DNA from: Desulfovibrio sp.
GTDB lineage: Bacteria; Desulfobacterota; Desulfovibrionia; Desulfovibrionales; Desulfovibrionaceae
Reading direction: 5' to 3'
Assembly (NCBI GenBank): GCA_031272715.1
Contig: JAISTH010000068.1
Coordinates: 1 to 43,232 of the forward strand
Length of the DNA stretch: 43,232 bases
Part shown: piece by piece, positions 24,012 through 36,200 of the stretch
Numbering within the stretch: the first letter of the stretch is position 1
Layout of the letters: each line of letters begins with the position of its first letter
Program-made: the position numbers and the translations under genes
Notes under the pieces: generated by a model
Told to the model about the DNA's origin: nothing
Seen by the model: only the letters and a program-made list of their open reading frames with translations
Databases searched by the model: none

Positions 24012-24079
24012 CCCGCCAGTGGTGCGGGATTGCCAAGTCGGGACCAGCAGGCAGAGATTTGATAGAGTCTAGACTTTTT
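24012..24079 (+). promoter_or_regulatory. Autotransporter leader with hairpin and TCTAGA motif
   Basis: CCCGC (24012-24016) and GCGGG (24024-24028) form a short hairpin around AGTGG-like loop sequence. TCTAGACTTTTTT follows at 24067-24079. The same two sequence types occur at about 20974 and 21175, which suggests a shared control element or remnant rather than chance alone. No function is known. Confidence 0.35.
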
Positions 24080-24216
24080 TGGGAGTATGTGGATCAAGGA
24101 TTCTCAAGGTCCGGGTCATTCCCGGACGAAGAGCACGGTTTCAATGGGGGCGGGACGGCTTTCCCGGCCCCACGGGTTCGCAGGACGGCGAACCTGAGCA
24201 CGCCGAGAGGGACTGC

Positions 24217-27200
24217 ATGAACTCCCGCCAGAACAGCACCGGTCTTTCGGCCATGTATGGCCTCTGTCACGCCTCCGATGGCGCCGCCTCCCACATCGAG
24301 GACTCCCTGCGGGGCGTCGTGCGGGAGGGCGGCATCAGCGCCTCCGCCCAGGACGTCGCCCGCATCGCCGCGGACGCATGGCGGCACAGCGGCGGCTCCA
24401 GGGCCCGCTTCGTCGAGGAAATGAAGGCCCGCCTGGGGGACGTGACCGGGGGCAGGAAGTTCGTGGCGGCGATGGCGCTGGCCTGCACCCTGGCCGGGGT
24501 GACCGTCCCCTGGACGGCGAGGGCCGAGACCTCCGTGTCCGATTCCCCCGCGGAGACCGCCGACGCCGGGAGCTCCGCCTCCAGTGACTCCGCGGACGGC
24601 ACGTTCGTGTCGCTTTCTTCGGGCGGATTGGTGTCGGGGGGCGGTTTGGCCGCCGCTTCCAGCTACAATGGAAATGTCTTCTCCAGTGGAACGTATACTG
24701 TCAGCACTGGAGATGTCCTGTCAAGTGTCACATTCCTCAGCGGTGCCGTACTGAATGTCAATGGCAGTGTCACTGCAAATTCCCTTACCTTCAGCAGTGG
24801 TGCCATTGCATATGTCAGAGCTACTGTTTCTGGTACCTATGCAAATAAAGTGAGTGGTGGCACTGTATACATAAGCAGTGGTGGATATTACAAAGCTCAG
24901 TTAAGGATATACGATGGTGGACACGTTTATATCTTTAGTGGCGGCAGTGCATCATCTGTTGACGTCTTAGGTAGTGGAACTCTCAATATCTCGTCTGGCG
25001 CTTCAGCCATAGAGGTGGGAGTTTCAGCAGCTGGAGGACGAATTTATATACGTGACGGTGCGTTCGCCAGCAATGTTGACGTCGGAGGAACTGTCAGTGC
25101 AGGGGGCGTCTTTGTTTACGGGGTTGACTCTGCATCGGCAGTCCTTGTTGGCGGAAATATGTGGGGTCCACTTCACGTCAGTAATGGAGTTGCCTCAGGT
25201 TTTGAAGCAGTAAAGGGTGAAACATATGTTTACAGCCGTGGTCTCGTCAGCGGCGCTTCTTATGTACTTGGTACTACTGGCGATGCAAAATTATATGTAT
25301 ACAATGGCGGAAGTGCCGTTGGAAATTACTTTTCTAAAGGTGGATTGGCTTCTTATAATACATATATTTATGTTAGTTCTGGTGGATACGCTGCAAACAA
25401 CACTATGTGGGATGGCGGCAACATGTATGTTTCTTGCGGTGGAGTGGGCAACAGCAACTCCATCGTCGTTAACGGTCGCCTTTATGTAAGTGGAGCCGTA
25501 AGGGCCGGTTCGACATACCGTGGGGTTGTGTCGAATACGGTGCTGGGATCAGGGACCCCATCCGCATACGTCTACAATTATGCATCCGCCATCAGGACAA
25601 CCATAAGCGGAGGCACGCTTACTCTTTTGAACGGTGCTGAGGCTTCCTCCACCTTGGCCGGCGTCGATTCCCGTGCGACTGCAATTTCAACGATTGTGAG
25701 TGGCGGAACTTTGTACGTATCGCAAGGGATCGCCTCCGCAACAAGCATATACGGCGGACAGCTCACTGTCGCTGCCACCGGATCGGCCGTCAGTACGTAT
25801 ATATACGGCTCCGTGGGGCTGTCCGTTGCCAGCGGCGCCTTCGTTTCAGGCGTCACTGTCCAGTCGGGCGGCACCTTCATAGCGGACAGCACCTACAACT
25901 ACATTTCGGGTCTGCAGGTCCAGTCCGGCGGGGCCGTGGCGTTCGCCAGCGGCTTCAACGGCAGTGGAATGACCTTCAGCGGCGGGGTGACGCTGCGTTT
26001 CGGCAGCGGCACCACTCTCGTCGATGCCGTGATCGCCGGCGGATCCGCAGGCGGCATCGCCTACGTCAGCAACGGCGCCACCGCTTCGAACATGTCCGTC
26101 TACGGCACCCTGCACGTGTCCGGCGACCCCGCCGGCGCCGCGGCCGCAAGCGCGACATTGACCAAGGTCTCCAGCGGCGGCGCGATGAGCGTCGGCGGCA
26201 AGGCCTCCGTCACGTCCACCACAGTCCACAACGCCGGGACCCTGAACGTCAACTCCCTCGCGGCCGCCGGCGCCCTCGTCAGCAGGATCTTCGTGGTCGG
26301 CGGCACCATGAACGTGAACAGCGGCGGAACCGCCACCGGCATCGAGGTCAGCGGCAACGGCGTCGTGCAGGTGTCCGGCAGCGGCATCGCGAACGCCGTT
26401 TCCGTATATAACGGTTCCCTGGTCGTGAAAGACGGCGGGCTGGTCAGCGCCACGGTCGTCCAGGGCGGGATCCAGAGGATCGAAGGCGGATCGGCCTCCG
26501 CCACGACCGTTTCCGGCGGTTCCCAGGTGGTCGCCGGGGGCGTCGCCACCTCCAACACGATCAGCGCCGCCCAGATCGTTTCCGGAACCGGCGCCTCGGC
26601 CGTCGCGAACACGATCGTCGCCGGCGGGGTCCAGACCGTCCAGGCCGGCGGCTATGCCTCCGGGAACGCCGTCGCCGGGAGCCAGACCGTTTCCGGAGCC
26701 TCGGCCTCGGCCCTCTCCACCACGATCTCCTCGGGTGCGGTCCAGTTCGTCGCGGGAACGGGCAGCGCCCTCGCCAACGCGATTCTCCGCGGCGGACTCC
26801 AGACCGTGGAGGCCGGCGGTTTCGCCTCCGGGAACTCGATCGCAGGCATCCAGACCGTTTCCGGAGCCTCGGCCTCGGCCCTTCTGACGACCGTCTCCTC
26901 CGGGGCCACCCAGACCGTGACGGCAGGCGGCCTCGCGACATCCAACACCGTGCTTGCCGGCGGCGTCCAGAACGTGCAGGCCAGCGGTCTCGCCACGTCC
27001 AACGTGATCGCCGGGACCCAGACGGTCTCGGGAGCCTCGGCCTCGGCCCTCGTGACGACGGTCTCCTCCGGGAAGACCCAGACCGTCCAGGCCGGCGGCG
27101 TCGCGACGTCCAACACGATACTTGCCGGAGCCACCCAGACCGTGCAGGCCAGCGGCCTCGTCACGTCCAGCCTGGTCGCGGGGACCCAGATCGTCTCGGG

Positions 27201-30200
27201 AACGGCGGCCTCGGCCCTCGTGACGACGGTCTCCTCGGGAGGCACCCAGACCGTCACCGTGGGCGGCATGGTCTCGGCCACCACCCTCGTGGGCAATGCG
27301 GTCCAGACCCTCGTCGGGGCGGGCGCGAAGGCCGACGCCACCACGGTGAGCAGCGGCGGCACCCAGAACGTCTCCTCGGGGGGCAGCGCCACCGACACGA
27401 CGCTTCTGAGCGGCGTCCAGAACGTCTACGCCAGCGGTTCCGCCCTGACGGCGACGGTCAGCGCCGGTGGCGTGCAACGCGTGTCCTCGGGCGGCCTCGC
27501 ATCGGGAGCGACGATCCTCTCGGGCGGCACCCAGACCGTCTACGTCGGGGCCACGATCCAGAATGCACTGGTCAGCGGCGGCGTCCAGCAGATCAGTTCC
27601 GGGGCCACCGTCACCGGAACGACCATACGGACGGGCGACCAGCACGTCTATGCCGGGGGCAACGCAAGCAACGCCGTGGTGAGTGCCGGCGGCGTCCAGA
27701 ATCTTTCGTCGGGGGGCAAGGGCTACGGCACCACGGTAAGCGCAGGCGGCAGCCAGAACGTCCATGCGAGCGGCTCCGCCCTGACCGCGACGGTCCATGG
27801 CGTCCAGAACGTCTCCACCGGCGGCTTCGCCTCCGGGATACTGGTCAGCGCGGGCGGCGTCCAGAATCTCGCAGGCGTAGCCTCCGCCACGAGGCTCGTC
27901 GGCGGCACCCAGAACGTTTCCGCGGGCGGTTCCGCCATGACGGCGACGGTCAGTGCCAGCGGCGTGCAGCGCGTGTCCTCGGGCGGCCTCGCATCGGGAA
28001 CGACGGTCCTCGCGGGCGGCTCCCAGACCGTCTACGTCGGGGCCACGGTCCAGAGCGCACTGGTCAGCGGCGGCGTCCAGCAGGTCAGCACCGGGGCCAC
28101 CGTCACCGGCACGACCATACGCACGGGCGCCCAGCACGTCTACACCGGGGGCAATGCCAGCAACACCGTGGTGAGCACGGGCGGCGTCCAGCATCTTTCG
28201 TCGGGAGGCAAGGGCTACGGCACCACGGTGAGCGCCGGCGGCAGCCAGAACGTCTCCTCGGGCGGCCTCGCCTCCGGGACGTTGATCAGCGCAAGCGGCG
28301 TCCAGAATCTCGCGGGCATAGCCTCCGCCACGACGATCCTCGGCGGCACCCAGAACGTCTCCGCGGGCGGGTCCGCCATGACCGCGACGGTGAGTACCGG
28401 GGGCGTCCAGAACGTCTCCGGGGGCGGTTCCGCCGTGACGGCGACGATCACCGCCGGGGGCGTCCAGAACCTCCTCGGGGGCGGTACCGCCGTGGCCACG
28501 CTGGTCAGCGGCGGCACCCAGAACGTCTCTGCGAACGGCCTCGCCTCGGGCGCGACGATCAGGACCGGCACCCAGAATCTTCTCGCGGGTGCGAAGGCGT
28601 CAGGCACGGTGGTGAGTTCCGGCGTCCAGAACGTCTCCGCGGGGGCTTCCGCCACCAGCACCACCCTCGTCGTCAACGGCAGCCAGACCGTACTCGCCGC
28701 AGGCACCGCCCTGGGCACGCAGATCAGTTCGGGCGGCCGGCAGACCGTTTCCGCAGGCGGCACCGCCACCAGCACCACGATCCATTCCGCAGGATCCCAG
28801 ACCCTCGCCGGGACGGCCACCACCGTCACCGTCGCCGTCGGCGGGACCCAGATCGTCCAGAGCGCGGGCTACGCCACGGCCGTGACCCTTGCGGGCGTCC
28901 AGACCGTCTCCTCCGGAGGCAGAACCTCGAACGTGACCATCAACAGTCGCGGGGTGCAGACGGTCTCCTCGGGCGCCACCGCCACCAGCACCACGATCAA
29001 TTCCGCAGGATCCCAGGTTCTCGCCGGGACGGCCAACTTCGCCACCATCGCCGCAGGCGGCAGCCAGATCGTCCAGGGCACGGGCTACGCCTCGGGCGTG
29101 ACCCTTGCCGGCGTCCAGACCGTCTCCTCCGGAGGCAGGACGTCGAACGTCGCCATTGACAATGGCGGGGTGCAGACGGTCTCCTCGGGCGGCAGTGCAT
29201 CGGCGACCCAGATCAAGAACGGCGGCGCCCAGACGATTTTCGCCTCCGGCAGCGCCACGAGCGCCGACGTGTCGGCCGGCGGCAAGCAGCACGTCTCCTC
29301 GGGCGGCGTCGTCTCGGCGACGACGGTGCGGGCGGGTGGTTCCCAGATCGTCTATCTCGGCGGTTCCGCCCTCGACGCCTCCATCTCCTCCGGCGGCAAC
29401 CAGACCGTCTCCTCCGGCGGCTACATCTCCCGCACGTTCCTCTACGCCGGCGCGAACCAGAACATCGCCATCGGCGCCACGGCCCTGGAGACCACCCTGG
29501 TGGGCGCCACCCAGAACGTCTCCGGCATCGCCAGCGGCACGGTGGTCAGCGGGGCCGGGGCCATCCAGAACGTCCTTTCGGGTGGCAGCACGACCCTGAC
29601 GACCGTCTCGGATTCCGGCGTCCAGAACGTCTCGCGGTCCGGGACAGCGACCTCCACCCTGGTGGGCGCCTCGGGCGTCCAGAACGTCGCGGGGCTCGCC
29701 ATCGACGCGCAGATATCCTCCGGCGGCCGGCAGAACGTCACCTCGGGCGGTTCGGCCGCGGACGCCACGGTGAGCGACGGCGGCGCGCAGCACGTCTCCA
29801 CCGGCGGCATCGCATCGGGAACGAAGCTCGGCGCCGGCGGATCCCAGACCGTCTCCACGGGCGGTTCGGCCACCGAGACGACGGTGGATTCCGGCGCCAT
29901 CGAGACGATCCTCTCCAGGGGCATCGCCTCGGGAGTCGTCCTCTCTTCCGGCGGCGCGCTGAACGTGGCCTTGGGCGGTTCGGCCAGGGAGGTCTTCCAG
30001 TCCGTCGGCGGCATCCTGCAGGTCACGGTCAAGGGCGGCGACAGCGCCTCCGTCTCCGGCACCAACGCCGGAGGGACCTTCCAGCTCGCCAGCGGCAGCG
30101 CCTCGAACTTCATTCTGTACGACGGCGGCACCATGACCGTCTCCAACGGCGGCACGGCCCTCAGGACCCTCGTGTCCTCGGGGGGCGTGCAGACCCTGAT

Positions 30201-33200
30201 GGCCAATGGCCTGGCCTCCACGGTGGACGTCTCCTCGGGCGGCACCCTCGCCGTCTCCGGCGGCTCCGTGGGCGGGGACGTCAACATCCGGGATGGCGCG
30301 GTCCTGACCGGGACGACCGTCGCCATGGTCGGAAACGGCGCGCGCATGATCATGGAAGCGGCCGAGGACGCGTCCCGGACGGTGACCGCCGGCATCGTCG
30401 GCAGCGGCGCCGTCAGCAAGGTGGGCGCAGGCACCGTGCAGTTCGTCGGGAAGAACACCTACGCCGGTTCCACGGTGGTCGTCGCGGGCACCCTCGCCGG
30501 GAACGTGACGGCGTCCGCGTCTCTCACGGTGAGCGCCGGGGCCGTCTACGCCGGATCCGGCGTCGATGGCCTCGCCTCCGCAAGGGCGGTCGGGGGGCTC
30601 TCGGGCGCCGGAGACATCCGGTACACCGACGGATTTTCCATCGGGGGCGGCGTCTTCACGGGATCCATCGACGACACGAACATCGGCGGCATCACCAAGA
30701 CCGGGTCGGGCACGCTCATCCTGGCGGGCGCCAACGACTATCTCGGCGGCGTCACGATCTCCGGCGGGACCCTCGGCGGGAACCTCGTCGAGGGCCGCAA
30801 CATGACGCTCCTCGGCGGCGGGACGTACGACGGCGCGAAATTCGGCGCGACGGGCGTCTCCACGGGCCTGATGGCCCACTCCATCGGGGTCCTTTCCGGC
30901 ACGGCCGGAACCCTGATCAAGAACACCAACGGCCTCACGGTGGAAGCCGGCGTCTTCGCCGGGAACATCGACTCCACGAATTCCGGCGCCCTCGCCAAAG
31001 TGGGATCCGGCACCCTCGTCCTCGCAGGATCCAACGCCTACCGCGGTTCCACCGTCATCTCCGAAGGGCGGCTTGCCGGGAACATCGTGGGGAACGGGGA
31101 TCTGACGATCCTCTCCGGCGGAACCTATGCCGGCGGCGCCTACAACACGGCGGGAGTCTCCACCGGGAAGGCGTCCAGGGTCATCTCCTCCCTCCTGGGC
31201 GAGACCGGGGCGACGATCGCGGAGACCAGCGGACTCACGATATCCACGGGCAACTTCGACGGCGTCATCGACGAGACCAACGTCGGGGGCCTGGTCAAGT
31301 CCGGGACCGGGACGCTGGTCCTGGCCGGGGACAACACATACCAGGGCTCGACCGTGGTGGCGGGAGGCTCCCTCGTCCTCAACGGGATCAACGCCTATCA
31401 GGGCGGCACCAGGATCATGAGCGGCGCGACCCTGATCGTCTCCTCCGAGGAGAACATCGGCGGCGCCGGCGCGGACGCCATCCTCTCCCAAGGTGGCACG
31501 CTGCAGATCACCGGCGACAGGCTCCTTGCGGACATCGAGCTTGCAGGCAGCGGCGAAGCGGCGATCAAGGTGGCCGGCGGCGTCACGGAACTCGGGGGCG
31601 ACATCACGGGCACAGGGGCGCTCGCGAAGAACGGGAGCGCCGACGACGTCCTGCTGCTGACGGGGAGGAACTCCTACACGGGCGGCACGACCATAAGCGG
31701 CGGGACGCTTGCCGGGAACATCGCGGCAGGCACCAACCTTACAATAAAGAACAGCGGCGTCTACGACGGCGCGACGTATGCGGGGAGCGACGGCTACGTG
31801 GCGCAGGAGGGCGTCGCGACCGGGCGCTCCATAGGCACGCTCAGCGGGGCGGCGGGCACGACCATAAAGAACACCAGCGGGCTTTCGGTCGCGGCCGGCT
31901 CCTTCGGCGGCGTCATCGACGAGAGCAACGTCGGCGGCCTCGTCAAGGTCGGTTCCGGCACCCTCGTGCTCACCGGGGAGACCGCCTACCTAGGGGACAC
32001 GGTCGTCGAGGGCGGCACGCTCAGCGGCAACATCGCCTCGAACACGAGCCTCACCGTGGAATACGGCGCGATCTACGACGGCGGCCAGACATCCCGGTTC
32101 CTCGACGGCATCTACGGGGACGGGAACGTGCGGCTCAGCGGCTACGCCGGACTCGTCGTGTCCCAGGGCGACTTCGGCGGTCGGCTGCTCACCACGGACG
32201 GGTCCCTGACCAAGGTCGGGGAGGACACCCTCACGCTGACGGGCGCCAGCGCCTTCACGGGCTACTCCCTGGACATCCAGGGCGGCAGGCTCGAACTGGA
32301 CGATGCGGCCACCATCGCCCCCAAGTGGCTCACCATGAAGGCCGGGACGACCCTCGACATCTCCCAGGCCGGAGCGTATGCGGCCACCCCCCTGACGCTG
32401 CACAATTTGCAGATCGACCACAGGAACGTCGCCGATGGCCAGTCCGGCGCGGCAACGGTCGTCGGCAACCTGAAGATCGTGGGCACCGCCACGGATCCCG
32501 GCTTCATCAGGTTCTACATGCCGAGCGAAACGCAGAGCGGTTCGGTCCTGCTGGCCGTGGAAGGCAATGCCACCGTCGACTACGCGACCATCAACCTGAC
32601 CTTCGACGGCGCCGCCACGCTCGCGACCGGCGAGCGCCTGACCCTCGTGGACGCGACGGGCACGGGTTCCTACAATCTCTCGCACCTGACGATATCCACG
32701 GACAACGGGTCGATTTTCACCCTCCAGGTGGTGGGCAACGACCTGGTCGCAGTCCGGGCCTCGGGCACGGCCTCCGATCCCGTAACGCCTCCCGCGGACC
32801 CGACGGATCCCGAGAGCGTCCTCGTCGTCGCCTCCGGACAGACCGAATCCCACGTATACGTCGCGATCAACGGGAACTCCGTGGTCCTCGACGGAAGCGC
32901 CAAGTCCCTGGCCCTGACCGTCGAGGCCGACGGGGTCCTGAACGCGGAGTCGGTTCTCAACGTCGACGAGAGGATCACGGACTTCGGCGCCGGCAAGATA
33001 CGGACCGCGCAGGTGATGGTGATCGGCGGCACGAGCGCCGTCCTGGCCGGAGGGACCGTCCAGGTCGCCGGCGAGGGAGGACAGGGTTCCCTGATGGGCG
33101 GCACGCTGGTCAACAGCTCCGTCCTGCAGTTGGGCGACCGGGAGGCCGGCAACGTCGGCGGCACCGTCTGGGTCGACCTGACCAACGCCGGACAGGTGGA

Positions 33201-36200
33201 GGTCGAAGGGACGTGGACGCTCGCCGCGGAGAAGCTCCTGTCGAACCAGAGCGCCGGCACCATCACGGTGAACGACAACGCCACGCTGGATCTGATGGGA
33301 GGGAGCGTCTCCAACGACGGCGTCATAGACGTCAATGGCGGCACGGTGCAGGTGATGGGGAGCGCGATCCCGAACCTGATCGGCCGCGAGGACGGGAACG
33401 CCTCCACGCAGAAGGGGCGCATAGCCGTCCATGACGGCGGCACGCTCACGGCGGCCGATGACGTCACCGTCTCCCCCGACTGGATCGTGGGCGGCACGAA
33501 CACCCGGGGCAGGATCGGACTCGGGAACGACGCCACCTTCAATATATATGGCGACCTCAATCTCTCCGGGGGCGGGATCCTCGACGTCGGGGCATCCTCG
33601 AACGTCGAGGTGTTCGTGGGCCGGAACCTCAACGTGTCCGGCTCGACGGACATCACCGGGGACGTGAACCTGCATGTGACCAGCGCCCTGGACATCCAGT
33701 CCGGAACGCTGAAAGTGGCCGGCGCGGCCACCATCGCCCCCAGCTACCTCTCCCTGAGGGACGGGACGGCCCTGAACATCCTGCAGGCGACGGCCTACGG
33801 GGCGGCGACGCCCTTGGCGCTGAGAGGGGTGGAAGTGCACGGGGCGGCGGCGATCTCCGGCAACGTGCGCATCGGCGGCACCGCGTCGAATCCCGGCTTC
33901 ATCAGCTTCGACGTGGCGAGCACCGCCGGAAACGGCTCGACCTTCCTCTCGGTGGCCGGGAACGTGACCGTCGACCATGCGACCTTGTATCTGACCTTCC
34001 CCGACGACACAGTGGGGCTTTCCAACAGCCAGAAGTTCGTGCTCATCGACGTCACGGACAGCGGGAAGGGCGAGTACGTCCTTGCGAACCTGACGTTGAC
34101 GGCCAACGACGCCAACAGCGGTGCGGACTTCACCCTGGCGGTGGAGGGGCAGGATCTGGTGGCCGTGTACAATGGCGGCAGCGTCAGCAGCGGCGGGAGT
34201 TCCAGCGGCGGCGATGCCAGCAGCGGCGGCGATGTCAGCAGCGGCGGCAGCAGCGACGTCAGCAGCGGCGGAAGCAGTGACGTCAGCAGCGGCGGAAGCA
34301 GCGACTTGGACAGCAGCGGCGGCAGCAGCGGCGGAAGCAGCGATGTCAGCAGCGGCGGGAGCAGCGACGTCAGCAGCGGCGGAAGCAGCGGCGTCGACAG
34401 CAGCGGCGGCAGCAGCGGCACAAACAGCAGCGGCGGGAGCAGCGGCGTCGACAGCAGCGGCGGTTCCTACATCCCGACTTCCTCCCTCGTCGTCTCGGCG
34501 GGCCAGACCTCGACCTACGCCTCGGTCACCCTCAGCGGGAGCGCCATCAACACCGGCGACGACATCCTGGCCCTCGAAGTCAAGTCCGGAGGCGTTCTGC
34601 AGGTCACCGGCGCCCTCAATCTCGCCGGTTCGGCGGCCGAGTTCGGCGACGGCACCCTCAGGACCGACAGTGCGCTCCACGTGGGCGACGACGTCGCCAT
34701 GAACTCCGGCACCCTCCAGGTCGTGGGCACCGGCGGGGCCGCCGTCGTCGATGGCGGAACACTGCGCAACTACGCCGCGTTCAATCTCGGCGACCGCACG
34801 GCGGCCGGCCAGGGAGCGGGGCAGGGCGGCACCATCGGCGTCAACCTGCGCAACTCCGGGGTCGTGCGCGTCCTCGCAGGATCCTGGTCCCTCACCTCCG
34901 GCGGCACCCTGGCGAACCTTTACGGCGGCACGGTCCTCGTCAGCGGGAACCTGAACCTGCGGGCCGGAAGCGCCGAAAACTCCGGGTACATCGGGGTCAA
35001 CGGCGGCACGCTCTCCGTCACGGGTTCGCAGATGCTGACGCTCCTCGCCCGCGAGTCCGGCAACACGGCCGAAGCCGGGCGCAAGGGCTACATGCGCGTG
35101 AAGGACGGCGGCGTCATCGACGTCGACGGAACCCTCTCCATGAACGCCGACTGGATCAAGGGCGGCGACTCGGGCTCATACGGCGGCACCGTCTACGTGG
35201 GCACCAGCGGAACCCTCCAGACGAACACCCTCAACCTCTCGGGGTCCCGCCTCGATCTCGGATCCGTCTCGGGCGCCAGGATCACGGCCCGGAACGTGAA
35301 CCTCGCGAACGACTTCGCCATCGGCGGCAACACCAACCTCGACGTGACGAACGGAAGCCTCAACGCATCGGGCACCCTCACCCTCGACGGCAACGCCAAG
35401 GTCCGGGTCGCCGGGAACGGCGCCACGGTCTCCGGTTCCTCGATCACCATAAGCGACAGCGCCGGCAACCCGGAAATGATCCTGGGTGCGGTCACGGCCG
35501 ACAACGGCATCATCGCCGCCGACATCACCGTGGGCTCCGGCAGCGGCCAGCTCACCGTGGGCGGCGGGACGTGGGCCCTGAATACCGGGAAGACCGTCAG
35601 CGTGGAAGGCGACGCCGCCTCTCTCGTGGTCGGCAACTCGGGCAACGCGGCCGTCACCGCAAGGCTCGAGATCGCGAACGGCGCCTCCCTCGTGGAGACC
35701 CGGGACGACGGCATCAACGTGCTGAACAACGGCACCCTTGCCATGGGCTTCGAGGCCGCCAAGAACGTGGGCGGAACGGTACGTCTCGCCAGCGGCGGCA
35801 CGATCAGCGTCAGCGGGATCGGCGACATCTCCAAGGACGACTTCGTGACCTTCAAGAGCGGGCTGGTCAACGGCAACGGCATGCTCTACACCGACGCCGA
35901 GATCGAGGAACTCAAGGAGATGGCCGCGGCCGGCTCCGGCAGCTACGACGATCTCTTCGGTTCGGACGGCGTCATGAACGGCCTCGAGAACACCGGCAAC
36001 AACCAGACCAGCGGCATCACCGTCACCGACGTGAAGAACGACGGCGAAGGCGGCGGCACGAACATGACCGGCACCTTCGGCGCCGCCGAGATGGCCGACG
36101 GGGAGGGGAACGAACGGCTCAACGTGTCCAGCGGCACCCTCGCCCTCACCGGCGGATCCTCGGGTGGCAACCTCGTGACCTCCGGGGGCAGCGCGGCCGG

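Noticed and set aside
25846..34680. Several long minus-strand frames (782, 963 and 896 codons)
   Set aside because: They lie opposite the repetitive autotransporter code; their own repeats simply mirror the AIDA-like and Ser/Gly repeats.
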